Assembly: GCA_041498815.1 (NCBI GenBank)
Contig: JBGQJC010000006.1
Coordinates: forward strand, 1-64,000
Origin: DATDPM01 sp041498815
GTDB taxonomy: Bacteria; Pseudomonadota; Alphaproteobacteria; DATDPM01
Direction of reading: 5' to 3'
DNA length: 64,000 nucleotides
How positions within the stretch are numbered: the stretch's first letter is position 1; every line of letters begins with the position of its first letter. The notes under the pieces are model-generated. The model was not told where the DNA came from. It saw only the letters and a list, made by a program, of their open reading frames with translations, and did not search any database. The translations under genes and the position numbers were made by a program. This document shows positions 42,897-52,710 of this stretch, in pieces.

Positions 42897-45761
42897 TCAG
42901 CGCGCCGCCACTCGCGCCCGGCCACGCTGGCGGGGACGCGCCACGGCGCGCGCCCGGGAGCGGCGTTTCGAGCGTGGCTCCGACTTGATCGGCGAGGGCG
43001 CCGGTTCTTCGGCACCGGCCTCGGCCAAAACCGCCAAAAGACCGGCTTTGATCTTTTCCAGCTTTGCCTTGTTCTCGATCTTCGACCCGAAGATGTCCTT
43101 CACATAGAAAACGTCCACCACCCGCTCGCCGTAGGTCGAGATCTTGGCGCTCGCGATTTGGAGGCCGAGCGCGGTCAGCGTGCGCGTGAGATCGAAGAGG
43201 AGGCCGGGCCGGTCGCGGCCGTTCACCTCGATCACGGTATGGGCGGAGCTTGCCGCGTCGTCGATCAACACCCGGGGCACCACCTTGAACACGCGGGTGC
43301 GGCTGGGCCATACCGCCGGCCTCATCGACAATTCCTGGGTCAGGCGTTTCTTGCCTCCGAGCGCGGTCAAGATGGAGGTTTCCAGGTCCGCGAGCCGATC
43401 GCGGCCTTCATAAGGTCCGCCACCCGATTGCGCCCCCCAGGCCAGGGTGTCCTGGACCCAGAAAGTGTCGAGCGCCATGCCGTTGGTCATGGTGAAGATC
43501 TTCGCATCCACGATGTTGCCACCCGAGACCGCAATGGCGCCGGCCATGGTGGAAAAGAGCCCGGCGTGATCGCCGGTATAGATGGTGAGCTCGGTCGCGC
43601 CGCGGGCGCGATCGACCCGGGTTTCGATGGCGACGGGTTTTTTATCACGCTCGGCCGCGCGCACGAGACGGGCATGGCGGCTTTGAGTCGCCGGATCGAG
43701 CCCGAGCCAATAATCGGCATAGCCGAGCGCCGCAAACCATGAGAAATCGAGATCGGTCCAATCGGAAAGCTCCTTGCGCAACGCGGCTTTCGCGGCTTCG
43801 ACGCGGGCCTGTTTGCGCTCGGCCAGAATGCCGCCGGTCATGAAATCTTCGCTGCTGAAATAAAGCTCGCGCAGCAACGCGGCCTTCCAACTGTTCCACA
43901 CCGTCGGCCCCGTCGCCTTCATGTCGGCGACGGTGAGAATCAGCAGAAGCCGGAGCCGTTCCGCCGATTGCACGATTTCGACGAAATCGCTGACCGTCTT
44001 GGGATCGGCGAGGTCGCGGCGCTGGGCGGTGTAGCTCATGATCAGATGTTGGCGCACGAGCCAAGCGACCGTTTCGGTTTCCTCTTCGCTAAGCCCCAAG
44101 CGCGGGCAAAGCTTTTGCGCGACCTCGGCGCCGAGTGTGGAGTGGTCGCCGCCCCGCCCCTTGGCGATGTCGTGGAGCATGACGGCGAGATAGAGCACGC
44201 GGCGCGACTGGATCATGTGGATGACCTGGGTCGAAATCGGATGCTCGTCGGCAAGTGTGCCGGCATCGATGCGATGTAGAATCCCGATGGCCCGGATCGA
44301 GTGCTCGTCCACCGTATAGACGTGATACATGTCGTATTGCATCTGGGCCACGACCCGGCCGAAATCCGGGATGAACCGCCCCAGGACGCCCGCCTCGTTC
44401 AAACGCTTCAAGGCTTCTTCCGGGTCCTTGTCGGCGGCGGTCAGCATTTCCAGGAACAGGCGGTTCGCTTCCGGGTCTTCGCGTAGCTTCTTGTCCACGT
44501 GCTTCAAGTTGCGCGTGACGAGGCGCAGCGCCTGCGGATGAACGTCGAGACCGAAGGCCTGGGCGAGACGGAACAGGCGCAGGAGATTGACCGGCGCTTT
44601 TTCGAAAATATCGGGCCGCGTCACCGTCAAGCGCCCGCGTTCCACATCGAAGCCGGCGGGCAAGTGCTTGCGCAACTTCAGGCGCTTCAGCGAGAAGCGC
44701 CGCGGCTTGTCGCCTTCGGAATCGATCGCGGCGCAGAAGATGCGGGTCAGATCGCCGACTTCCTTGGCAACCAGAAAATAATGCTTCATGAACCGCTCGA
44801 CGCCGAGCGAGCCGGCGTGGTCGGTGTAGCCCATGCGCCGTCCGATTTCCGGCTGGAGATCGAAGGTGAGACGCTCTTCGGGGCGCCCCGTGAGGTAATG
44901 GAGGTGGCAGCGCAGCGTCCACAGGAAATTCTGGGCGCGGGCGAAATCGTCCGCTTCCTTGCGCGTCAAGACGCCGCGCGCGACCAGTTCGTCCACCGCG
45001 TCGACGCGGTAGAAGGACTTGGCGATCCAGAATAGGGCGTGGAGATCGCGTAGCCCGCCCTTGCCCTCCTTTACATTGGGCTCGAGCACGTAACGAGAGT
45101 CTCCCATGCGCACATGGCGCAGGTTGCGCTCGGCGAGTTTTTCGTCGACGAACTCGGCGCCACGCTCCGCCACCAGTTGCTGGAATTTTTCCCTAAGCCC
45201 GGTATAGAGCGCCTCGTCGCCGGAGATGTAGCGCGATTCGAGAAGCGAGGTCAGGATGGTCTGGTCGGCCTTGGCGTGGCGAAGCGATTCGGGCATCGAG
45301 CGGGTGGCGTGGCCGATCTTGAGCCCCAGGTCCCACAATATATAAAGAATGAATTCGACGAGCCGCTCGGTCCGAAGCGTGCGCTTCGGCGGGACCAGAA
45401 AAAGAAGATCGATGTCGGAAAAAGGCGCCAATTCGCCGCGCCCGTAGCCGCCGACCGCTATCAGCGACATGCGATCGGCCTCGGTCAGTTCCGGCGCGGG
45501 AAATACCCTGGTTTCCGCGAACTCCTGAATCGTGCGGATGATCTGATCGATGAGATAGGCGTTGCCGTGCACCACCTCGGTGCCGCTCGCCCCGCGCTCG
45601 AACCGGCGCCGGATTTCGCCGCACCCCGTGGCGAGCGCTTCTTTCAAGACCTCGATCAGGCCGCGGCGCAGGGATTCGGCCGGCCCGACGCCCGCCGCGA
45701 CTTCGCCGATCTTAATTGCGAGCTTGCGGCGGTCGATGATCTTGCGCGGGTTTGGAACCAT
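42897..45761 (-). CDS. glnD: GlnD: bifunctional PII uridylyltransferase/uridylyl-removing enzyme
   Basis: Nitrogen-status sensor of 954 residues. The nucleotidyltransferase motif GGYGRGELAPFSDIDLL lies at 104-120, the HD domain shows HDIAKGRGGDHS (about 515), and two ACT domains near 735-810 and 845-925 bind glutamine. It adds UMP to PII proteins under nitrogen limitation and removes it in excess. It has a basic C-terminal tail (RSKRRSRARAVARPRQ). The ATG at 45761 is divergent from the isochorismatase-family gene. Confidence 0.96.
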   Translation of the reverse strand: MVPNPRKIIDRRKLAIKIGEVAAGVGPAESLRRGLIEVLKEALATGCGEIRRRFERGASGTEVVHGNAYLIDQIIRTIQEFAETRVFPAPELTEADRMSLIAVGGYGRGELAPFSDIDLLFLVPPKRTLRTERLVEFILYILWDLGLKIGHATRSMPESLRHAKADQTILTSLLESRYISGDEALYTGLREKFQQLVAERGAEFVDEKLAERNLRHVRMGDSRYVLEPNVKEGKGGLRDLHALFWIAKSFYRVDAVDELVARGVLTRKEADDFARAQNFLWTLRCHLHYLTGRPEERLTFDLQPEIGRRMGYTDHAGSLGVERFMKHYFLVAKEVGDLTRIFCAAIDSEGDKPRRFSLKRLKLRKHLPAGFDVERGRLTVTRPDIFEKAPVNLLRLFRLAQAFGLDVHPQALRLVTRNLKHVDKKLREDPEANRLFLEMLTAADKDPEEALKRLNEAGVLGRFIPDFGRVVAQMQYDMYHVYTVDEHSIRAIGILHRIDAGTLADEHPISTQVIHMIQSRRVLYLAVMLHDIAKGRGGDHSTLGAEVAQKLCPRLGLSEEETETVAWLVRQHLIMSYTAQRRDLADPKTVSDFVEIVQSAERLRLLLILTVADMKATGPTVWNSWKAALLRELYFSSEDFMTGGILAERKQARVEAAKAALRKELSDWTDLDFSWFAALGYADYWLGLDPATQSRHARLVRAAERDKKPVAIETRVDRARGATELTIYTGDHAGLFSTMAGAIAVSGGNIVDAKIFTMTNGMALDTFWVQDTLAWGAQSGGGPYEGRDRLADLETSILTALGGKKRLTQELSMRPAVWPSRTRVFKVVPRVLIDDAASSAHTVIEVNGRDRPGLLFDLTRTLTALGLQIASAKISTYGERVVDVFYVKDIFGSKIENKAKLEKIKAGLLAVLAEAGAEEPAPSPIKSEPRSKRRSRARAVARPRQRGRARVAAR

Positions 45762-45844
45762 GGCCTACCAGATGCCCCCAGGCGCCGGGGATTGCAAGCG
45801 CGGGGCCGAAAACCTAGGCTTTGAAGGTGCCAAGGGAGCGGAAA

Positions 45845-46342
45845 TTGCGCTTACTCGCCATCATCGACGTGCAGACGGGCTTCATCAACGAGTGGACCCG
45901 GCACATTCCAGATACCGTCGAAAGGTTGCAGAATCCTTTCGACCGCGTCTTTGTCACCCGGTTCGAAAATCCGCAAGGATCGCCGTTTCGCGAACTTAAA
46001 GGTCTGGCGCGATTTTCCCCCGGCGCGCCGGACGCAAAGCTTGCGTTTGTCCCGCGCCCCGACGCCGTAAAGATCGTCAAAAACACCTATTCCGCGTACC
46101 TCCCCGAATTGCGCGAGGCGACAAGAGAGGCGGGCGGGGCGATCCATCTTTGCGGGATCGCGACCGACAACTGCGTGCTGGCGACCGCGATCGATTTTTT
46201 CGAGGCGGGGTTGCGCCCGATCGTGATTTCGGACGCCTGCGCCAGCCACGCCGGGCGGCAATACCACGAAGCGGGACTCATGATACTGAACCGCCTCATC
46301 GGCGGCGACCAGATCGTCACCCGCGCCGCACTCGGGTTGTGA
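45845..46342 (+). CDS. Isochorismatase-family cysteine hydrolase
   Basis: A 165-residue cysteine hydrolase. The catalytic Asp is in IIDVQTGF, the Lys in IVKNTYSAY, and the nucleophilic Cys in ATDNCVLATA. The substrate could be nicotinamide, a biuret or another amide and is not determined. No ATG is available; the TTG at 45845 is chosen because AGGGAG sits six bases before it, with TTG at 45821 as alternative. It converges on mutS with a gap of 8 bases. Confidence 0.8.
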   Translation: MRLLAIIDVQTGFINEWTRHIPDTVERLQNPFDRVFVTRFENPQGSPFRELKGLARFSPGAPDAKLAFVPRPDAVKIVKNTYSAYLPELREATREAGGAIHLCGIATDNCVLATAIDFFEAGLRPIVISDACASHAGRQYHEAGLMILNRLIGGDQIVTRAALGL

Positions 46343-46350
46343 AGCGCGGG

Positions 46351-49050
46351 TCAGGTTTTGGCCGCCTGTTTGAGTTTGTAGAGAAGATCGAGGGCTTCTT
46401 TCGGCGTCAGCGCATCGGGATCGGTGGCGGCCAATAAGCCGAGGGCGGGATTTGCGGGCGGTTCCGCCGGTCCGGCTGGGGCGAGCGTCGAGAACAGCGG
46501 AAGGTCATTGGCGAGCCGCGACAAGGTTTCGGCCTTGCGGTCGCGCTCGAGCGAATCGAGCACCTGGGTGGCGCGCGCAATCACGGGCGCGGGCAACCCC
46601 GCGAGCTCGGCCACATGGATGCCGTAAGAGCGGTCGGCGGAGCCTTTCGCCACCTCGTGCAGGAACACGACCTGGCCTTTCCATTCCTTGATCCGCATGG
46701 TGTAAAGGCCCAAGGCCGGAAGCTTGGCGGCAAGCGCAGTAAGCTCATGATAGTGGGTGGCGAACAGGGCGCGGCAGCGGTTGATGTCGTGCAAGTGTTC
46801 GACCACCGCCCAGGCGATCGAGAGCCCATCGAAGGTGGCGGTGCCGCGGCCGATTTCATCCAGGATCACGAGCGCCCTTGGCCCCGCCTGATTGAGAATC
46901 GCGGCGGTCTCGAGCATCTCGACCATGAAGGTGGAGCGCCCGCGCGCCAGATCGTCGGCGGCGCCCACCCGGCTGAAGAGGCGGTCGACGGCGCCGATCC
47001 GGGCGCTCTTGGCCGGGACGAACGAGCCCATTTGGGCCATGACCGCGATCAGCGCGTTTTGGCGCAAGAAGGTGCTTTTGCCCGCCATGTTGGGGCCGGT
47101 CAAAAGCCAAAGGCGCGGGCCGGCGGCGCCGTCATCGGCGCTGAGCGCGCAATCGTTGCCGACGAATGGCGGCTCGTTTGCTCCGGCGAGGGCGGCTTCG
47201 ACCACCGGATGGCGCCCGCCTTCGATCCGGAAATCGGCGCCGCCGTCAATCTCGGGGCGCACGTAACGGCTTTCCGCCGCGAGCTCGGCCAAGGCGCTTG
47301 CGACATCGAGCTCGGCCAAGGCACGGGCCGCCTTCGTAACCGCCTCGCCGTGGGCGAGCACCGCCGCGGTGAATTCGGCGAATAATTCAAGCTCGAGGCC
47401 GAGCGCGGTTTCGGCCGCGCGCGCGATGCGCGATTCGAGATCGCCCAATTCGGTCGAGGTGTAGCGTACGGCGGACGACATCGTTTGCCGGTGGATGAAG
47501 GGCGATTCCGGCATCTTCGCCGCCTGGCCCGCCGGAACCTCGATGTAGAATCCGAGCACGTTGTTGTGGCGGATCTTGAGCGAGGCGATGCCGGTTACGC
47601 TTTGATACCGGCTTTGGAGCCCGGCGATGAGGCGGCGGCTTTCGTCGCGAAGCTGACGCTGTTCATCGAGTGCGGGCGAAAATCCGGGTGCTACGAAGCC
47701 GCCGTCCCGCGTCGATGCCGGCAGATCCGGCGCCAACCCTGCGCCCAGGCGCTCCACCAGCTGGTCATGGCGGCCGAGATTCGCATGGGCCTCGGTCAAA
47801 TCTTGCGGCAGACCGAGCTTCGCCGCCGCCAGCACCCCGCGCAGCTCATGGGCAAGCGTGAGCCCATCGCGGATGTTGGCGAGGTCGCGCGGGCCGCCGC
47901 GGGCCAGCGAGAGGCGCGACAGCGCCCGCTCGAGATCGGGCGAGCCCGAAAGCGCCCCCCGTAGACGGACCCGAAGATCGCCTTCGGTGAGGCAAAAATC
48001 GACCGCATCCAGGCGCCGGTTGATGGCGGAGACATCGGTCAGCGGCATAGCGAGGCGCGCCGCCAAAAGTCTGGCGCCCGCCGCGGTCACGGTCTTGTCG
48101 ATCACGGAAATCAGGCTGCCGTCGCGCTCGCCCGATAAGGTGCGGAACAGTTCGAGATTGCGGGCGGTCGCGGGATCGATTTCCATCGCCGCGCCCGGGG
48201 CGAGCCGCAGCAGGCGCGCCAGAACCGGGAGCCGGCCTTTCTGGGTGAGCTCGACGTAATCGAGGAGCGCGCCGGCGGCCGCGATTTCGGCGCGCGAGAA
48301 GTCGCCGAACCCGTCCAAGGCCCGCACTTTATAATATGCGGCGAGGCGGCGGCGCGCGTTCTCGGAATCGAACCGGCTGTCGGGCAGAGGGACGATGGCG
48401 GGCGGACGCTCGGCAAAGAGATTCTTCGGATCGAGGCGCGCCGTGAGGCGCTCGGGGATCAGAATCTCGCCGGGCTCGATCCGGGCGAGCGCGGGGGCGA
48501 GCGATTCGAACGCCAGGGCTTGCGTGCGGAATACCCCGGTCGAGATGTCGAGCCAGGCCATGCCCAAGGCACCACCGGCCTCGGCGAGCGCCGCCAGGAA
48601 ATTGTTGCGCCGGGCATCCAGGAGCGAGTCTTCGGTGAGCGTGCCTTTAGTGACCACGCGGATGACATCGCGCCGCACGACCGACTTCGGTCCGCGCCGG
48701 CGTGCCTCGGCCGGGTCTTCCATCTGTTCGGCCACCGCCACGCGAAAACCGCATTTGATGAGGCGGGCGAGATAGGTGTCGGCGGTGGCGACCGGCACGC
48801 CGCACATCGGGATATCTTGGCCTTCGTGCCGGCCCCGCTTGGTGAGCGCGATATCGAGCGCGCGCGAGGCCTTTACCGCATCCTCGAAGAACAGCTCGTA
48901 GAAATCGCCCATGCGATAGAACAACAGGCAATCGGGATGGGCGCGCCTGATTTCGAGGTATTGCGTCATCATCGGGGTGGCCTGATCCCCGCGGTCGCCT
49001 TCTGGAGGCACGGCCGGCGCAGCTGGCGGGAAGGTCATTTCGATCGGCAT
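46351..49050 (-). CDS. mutS: MutS: DNA mismatch repair ATPase
   Basis: Mismatch-recognition protein of 899 residues. The Phe-X-Glu mismatch reader is in YRMGDFYELF; the ATPase has TGPNMAGKSTFLRQ (Walker A) and ILDEIGRGTATFDG (Walker B). The start at 49050 (MPIEMTF) is chosen over the longer frame because the family begins shortly before MMTQYLEI. It is divergent from phoR across 172 bases. Confidence 0.96.
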   Translation of the reverse strand: MPIEMTFPPAAPAVPPEGDRGDQATPMMTQYLEIRRAHPDCLLFYRMGDFYELFFEDAVKASRALDIALTKRGRHEGQDIPMCGVPVATADTYLARLIKCGFRVAVAEQMEDPAEARRRGPKSVVRRDVIRVVTKGTLTEDSLLDARRNNFLAALAEAGGALGMAWLDISTGVFRTQALAFESLAPALARIEPGEILIPERLTARLDPKNLFAERPPAIVPLPDSRFDSENARRRLAAYYKVRALDGFGDFSRAEIAAAGALLDYVELTQKGRLPVLARLLRLAPGAAMEIDPATARNLELFRTLSGERDGSLISVIDKTVTAAGARLLAARLAMPLTDVSAINRRLDAVDFCLTEGDLRVRLRGALSGSPDLERALSRLSLARGGPRDLANIRDGLTLAHELRGVLAAAKLGLPQDLTEAHANLGRHDQLVERLGAGLAPDLPASTRDGGFVAPGFSPALDEQRQLRDESRRLIAGLQSRYQSVTGIASLKIRHNNVLGFYIEVPAGQAAKMPESPFIHRQTMSSAVRYTSTELGDLESRIARAAETALGLELELFAEFTAAVLAHGEAVTKAARALAELDVASALAELAAESRYVRPEIDGGADFRIEGGRHPVVEAALAGANEPPFVGNDCALSADDGAAGPRLWLLTGPNMAGKSTFLRQNALIAVMAQMGSFVPAKSARIGAVDRLFSRVGAADDLARGRSTFMVEMLETAAILNQAGPRALVILDEIGRGTATFDGLSIAWAVVEHLHDINRCRALFATHYHELTALAAKLPALGLYTMRIKEWKGQVVFLHEVAKGSADRSYGIHVAELAGLPAPVIARATQVLDSLERDRKAETLSRLANDLPLFSTLAPAGPAEPPANPALGLLAATDPDALTPKEALDLLYKLKQAAKT

Positions 49051-49222
49051 CGCTTCAGGCCCCGCGCCGCCCGCGGGATTTTGGCCGGCGGGCCCCTGTC
49101 CGGGCACCCAAAAGCTAACATGGCGGCGGGCCGCCCCGCCATCGGCTGCGGCGCAAAATCCTTGACGCTTGCGCGCGATGCCGCATGTTATGAGAGGTCC
49201 ACGGGGCCGCGAAGGCTTATCC

Positions 49223-50656
49223 ATGTCACGCCCGCCGGTACCGTTTCATGTGCTGATTCCCGCCGCCGCCGCTTTGTGGGCGCCGGTCGCCCTTGTGCTC
49301 GGCATTCTGGTCGCGGCCGATAAGCTTTCGGGCCCTGCCGCGGCGATTGCGGCCGCGGTCCTGGCCGTGGCGATCGCGCTGATCCTGCGCCCTTATCTCG
49401 CCGACATCCTGGCGCTTCGCACCTTCACCGAGGAAATCGGACGGCGCGACGAGGTGGCGACTCCGCGTTTCGTCTTCCGCTCGTACCCGGCGGAGCTCGC
49501 GGCCATGATCGCGCGGTTGCACCGCCACTGGATCGCCAGCCGCGAGAAGCTGAAATCGGCCGCGGCGGCGAGCACGACGGTGCTCGATCAGTTGCCCGAT
49601 CCCCTGCTGCTTCTCGATCCCAACCGCAAGGTCGTGCGCGGGAATCTCGCGGCCCGCGAGCTTTTGGGCCCCAACATCGAGGGCCGCGATCTCGCGGCGG
49701 TGCTGCGCAACCCCGATGTGCTGGCGGCGGCGGATCGGGTTATGGCGGGGCGCGACGAGGCGGCGGTCGAGTTCGCCCTTCCGGTTCCGATCGAGCGCAA
49801 CTTCCTGGCCGGCATCATCAGGCTGCCCGACGCTACCGCGGACGGTACGATTGCGATCCTTCGCCTTCACGATTTGACCGAGATCAAGCGCACCGAGCAG
49901 ATGCGCGCCGATTTCGTGGCCAACGTGAGCCACGAACTCAAGACGCCGCTGACGACGCTTTTGGGCTATATCGAAACGCTGCGCGGCCCGGCCAAAGACG
50001 ACCCCGAGGCGGGCGAAAAGTTCCTCGCCATCATGGCCCAGCAGGCCGCACGCATGAACAGCCTGGTCGAAGACCTGTTGTCCCTGTCGCGCATCGAGCT
50101 GCGCGAGCACAAGGCGCCGACCGACCGCGTCGATCTCGCCCAAGTCTTGCGCTCGGTCGCCGATTTGTTCCAGGTGCGGGCCGCCGGCAAGGAACAGACG
50201 ATCGAGCTTTCGCTTCCGCCGCAGCCGCCGCCAACCCTCGGCGATGCGGTCGAGTTGTCCCAGGTGTTCGAGAACCTGATCGCAAATGCGGTGCGCTACG
50301 GCGCGCCGCGTTCCGCCATAAAAGTCACGCTTCACACTCTCCCCGCATCCGGCAGCTCCGGCAACGGCGTGTCGGTCGGGCGCATCGCAGTTTCCGTCGC
50401 GGACGAAGGGCAAGGCATCGCGCGCGAGCATGTGCCGCGCCTGACCGAGCGCTTTTACCGGGTGGATGCCGCGCGCTCGCGCGAGCTGGGGGGAACGGGC
50501 CTTGGCCTTGCGATCGTCAAGCACATCGTCAACCGCCACCGGGGCGAACTCAAGATCGAAAGCGAAATCGGGAAGGGCAGCACCTTCACCGTGATTCTCC
50601 CGGCCGCGGAATCCAAAGCCGCGGAATCCCCGCAACCCGCCCTCCGTGTGACCTGA
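49223..50656 (+). CDS. phoR: PhoR: phosphate-regulon sensor histidine kinase
   Basis: Membrane histidine kinase of 477 residues. Two N-terminal hydrophobic segments (about 12-32 and 38-56), a PAS domain (about 120-215), HisKA with the phospho-acceptor H237 (FVANVSHELKTPLTTLLGY) and an HATPase domain with NLIANAVRYG and GTGLGLAIVKHIV. Its position ahead of the pst genes and phoB at the far end supports PhoR. No Pho box was seen in front of it. Confidence 0.93.
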   Translation: MSRPPVPFHVLIPAAAALWAPVALVLGILVAADKLSGPAAAIAAAVLAVAIALILRPYLADILALRTFTEEIGRRDEVATPRFVFRSYPAELAAMIARLHRHWIASREKLKSAAAASTTVLDQLPDPLLLLDPNRKVVRGNLAARELLGPNIEGRDLAAVLRNPDVLAAADRVMAGRDEAAVEFALPVPIERNFLAGIIRLPDATADGTIAILRLHDLTEIKRTEQMRADFVANVSHELKTPLTTLLGYIETLRGPAKDDPEAGEKFLAIMAQQAARMNSLVEDLLSLSRIELREHKAPTDRVDLAQVLRSVADLFQVRAAGKEQTIELSLPPQPPPTLGDAVELSQVFENLIANAVRYGAPRSAIKVTLHTLPASGSSGNGVSVGRIAVSVADEGQGIAREHVPRLTERFYRVDAARSRELGGTGLGLAIVKHIVNRHRGELKIESEIGKGSTFTVILPAAESKAAESPQPALRVT

Positions 50657-50685
50657 CGCACACAGCTCCGGGGCGCTCTGTGTCC

Positions 50686-50703
50686 CCGTCATAAAACTTT
50701 CAC
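50686..50703 (+). promoter_or_regulatory. Pho box upstream of the porin gene
   Basis: CCGTCATAAAACTTTCAC matches the PhoB consensus CTGTCATAAAnCTGTCAC at all but two positions, with the correct 11-base direct-repeat spacing. It lies 100 bases before the porin ATG, so the porin is predicted to be induced by phosphate starvation. Confidence 0.75.
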
Positions 50704-50802
50704 CGATTCGACGCGAGACCGTCGCGGAAGCTTCCTAGCTTCGCCGACGAGGGCGGTGCGATTCGCGTGCCGCTTCAAAACGCGAGCTAAGGGGGAAACA
50801 TC

Positions 50803-52440
50803 ATGTTTGTGAAGGGGTCCAGGCTCACGAGCCTGGCGGGCGGCGCGGCATTTGGTCTCGCCGTTTGCGGCGTTTGCGCGAGCGCCGTGGCCGAGCAACC
50901 GGCTCGATCGAATACCGGAAGCGTGCAACAGGCGGCGGCGCCAAACACCCAGAAGAAGGGGGCGGTGCAACAAACCGCAGCACCAACGCAGCAGCCGGCC
51001 GCAGCGCCGGTGCCGCAGCAGGCGGCGGCGGATCAGCCGGCGCCCGCGGCATCGGATCCGGCGCTTTTACAGCGCCTGGACACCTTGGAGAAGACCGTCA
51101 ATTCGCTGCAGAACGAGGTCATCACCACCAAGGCGCAGCAAGGATCGGCACCGAATTCCGACATCAAGGTCACGACCAAGGGCGGGATCAAGGTCGAATC
51201 GACCGACGGCCAATTTTCGAGCCAATTGTTCGGGCGGTTCCATTTCGACGGCAACTGGTTCGACCAGGACAAGTCGAAAATGGGCGATGGCCTGCAGGTC
51301 CGCCGCGCCCGCATTGGCGTGACCGGCAAGATGTTCGCGGACTGGATGTACAAGGTCGAATACGATTTCGGCGGCAGCGTGAGCACCGCCGGCCTCAAGG
51401 AAGCTTGGATCAAATACGTCGGCTTAGACTCGGCCGAGTTCCTGGTCGGCAACGTGCCGGTGCCCTTCGGCCTCGAGCAGTACACCAGCGACAACTTCAC
51501 CAGCTTTGTCGAGCGCGCCCTGCCCTCGCCGGTCTTCGCGCCGGAACGACTCTTGGGCGGCGTCGGCGGCTATTACGACCCGAATTGGTCGTTCGCCGCG
51601 GGTGTTTACGGCAAAAAGGTGGATGACGCCCACGCAGGGGTTGGCGACGATCAGACGGTATTCACGGCGCGCGGGACCCTTGATCCGATCAGTGACAAGA
51701 CCAGGCTCGTGCATTTCGGCCTTGGTTTCCTGTGGGAGAATCCGTCAGACCAGCCCGTTACGTTTTCGACCAATCCGGAAGAAAACGTGTCGTCGATCAA
51801 GTTCCTCAGCACGGCGCTCTCGACCTCGGGGGCGGTTTCGAACGCAAGTCCGGGTCAGCTCACTGCGGTCGATCACCTTTATATGATCAATCCGGAGCTC
51901 GTCCTCATGTACGGGCCGGCGTCGCTCCAAGGCGAGTATTTCTATGTGCCGGTCACGCAAGGCCAGCACATCGCCCATGCCGCTGCGACCGGTGCCGCCT
52001 GCACCACCGTCGGGGGCGTTAGTGCAACGAATAGTCAGTGTCCAGACGTGACGCTTTCCGGTTGGTATGCACAAGCGAGCTATTTCCTGACCGGTGAGTC
52101 CCGCAACTGGAACCCGAAATCCGCCAAGTGGGACCGGACGTCGATCAACCACAATTTGGGCAAGGACGGGTACGGGGCGGTCGAGCTCCTGGCGCGGATG
52201 AGCAATCTCGACTTCGACGACGGGCCGGCGTTCCAGAAGGGCACCGAGACGGATTACACGCTGGGCGTCAACTGGTACGTGAACCCGTACATCCGGTTCA
52301 TGTTCAACTACATCTTCGTCCAGAACAACGCCTCGGCCCTCGGCAACATAGCCAACCATGTGCCTGGCGCTGGAACACCCGCAAACGCCGGCTATGACGA
52401 CCCGCGGATTTTCGAATTCCGGGCGCAAGTGGACTTCTAG
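50803..52440 (+). CDS. Phosphate-selective porin (OprP/OprO family)
   Basis: Outer-membrane porin of 545 residues. A signal peptide ends near AVAEQ; a Gln/Ala/Pro-rich linker and a short coiled coil (LQRLDTLEKTVNSLQNEV) precede the beta-barrel, which starts at QLFGRFHFDGNWF and ends in aromatic VDF, as required for outer-membrane insertion. The OprP-like barrel, the Pho box in front and location between phoR and pstS point to phosphate uptake. A GGGGGA ribosome site precedes the ATG. Confidence 0.88.
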   Translation: MFVKGSRLTSLAGGAAFGLAVCGVCASAVAEQPARSNTGSVQQAAAPNTQKKGAVQQTAAPTQQPAAAPVPQQAAADQPAPAASDPALLQRLDTLEKTVNSLQNEVITTKAQQGSAPNSDIKVTTKGGIKVESTDGQFSSQLFGRFHFDGNWFDQDKSKMGDGLQVRRARIGVTGKMFADWMYKVEYDFGGSVSTAGLKEAWIKYVGLDSAEFLVGNVPVPFGLEQYTSDNFTSFVERALPSPVFAPERLLGGVGGYYDPNWSFAAGVYGKKVDDAHAGVGDDQTVFTARGTLDPISDKTRLVHFGLGFLWENPSDQPVTFSTNPEENVSSIKFLSTALSTSGAVSNASPGQLTAVDHLYMINPELVLMYGPASLQGEYFYVPVTQGQHIAHAAATGAACTTVGGVSATNSQCPDVTLSGWYAQASYFLTGESRNWNPKSAKWDRTSINHNLGKDGYGAVELLARMSNLDFDDGPAFQKGTETDYTLGVNWYVNPYIRFMFNYIFVQNNASALGNIANHVPGAGTPANAGYDDPRIFEFRAQVDF

Positions 52441-52461
52441 GACATCCCCACGGCTTCCCCC

Positions 52462-52500
52462 AGGGGCCCCGCCGCGCGATCGCGGGGCCCCTTTTTCTTT
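52462..52500 (+). terminator. Intrinsic terminator after the porin gene
   Basis: Perfect 11-bp GC-rich arms (52462-52472 and 52482-52492) with a 9-base loop are followed by TTTTTCTTT. It ends porin transcription before the separate pstS promoter. Confidence 0.9.
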
Positions 52501-52570
52501 CTTCGAGCCATCGCAAAAAACTCAGGATTGTCAATAGTTTAGATCTGATGTGACGGGCCGATGGAAGCCA

Positions 52571-52602
52571 CTGTCATAAAATCGTGACAAAACGGTAGTA
52601 AT
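52571..52602 (+). promoter_or_regulatory. Pho box and -10 region of the pst operon
   Basis: CTGTCATAAAATCGTGAC (52571-52588) has a perfect first PhoB half-site and a degenerate second one. TAGTAAT at 52596-52602 is a likely -10 at the usual PhoB-dependent distance. The pstS start is about 110 bases downstream. The rest of 52501-52710 shows no other element. Confidence 0.7.
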
Positions 52603-52710
52603 CCGGTCGCAGGCCGTGGGTAGAAGGGCTTGCGGGAGCAAGCCGAGCCGGTCATCGCCCGGTCTGCGGGCCCCCGATCGTCCCACCCTCGAACGCTCAG
52701 GAGATAAATC

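Noticed and set aside
52529..52543. The same 15-mer TGTCAATAGTTTAGA occurs here and at 10693-10707 in the rubrerythrin promoter
   Set aside because: Here the second ICE half is absent and the TTGACA would point away from pstS. A 15-base match between two places in 64 kb is expected by chance about as often as not.
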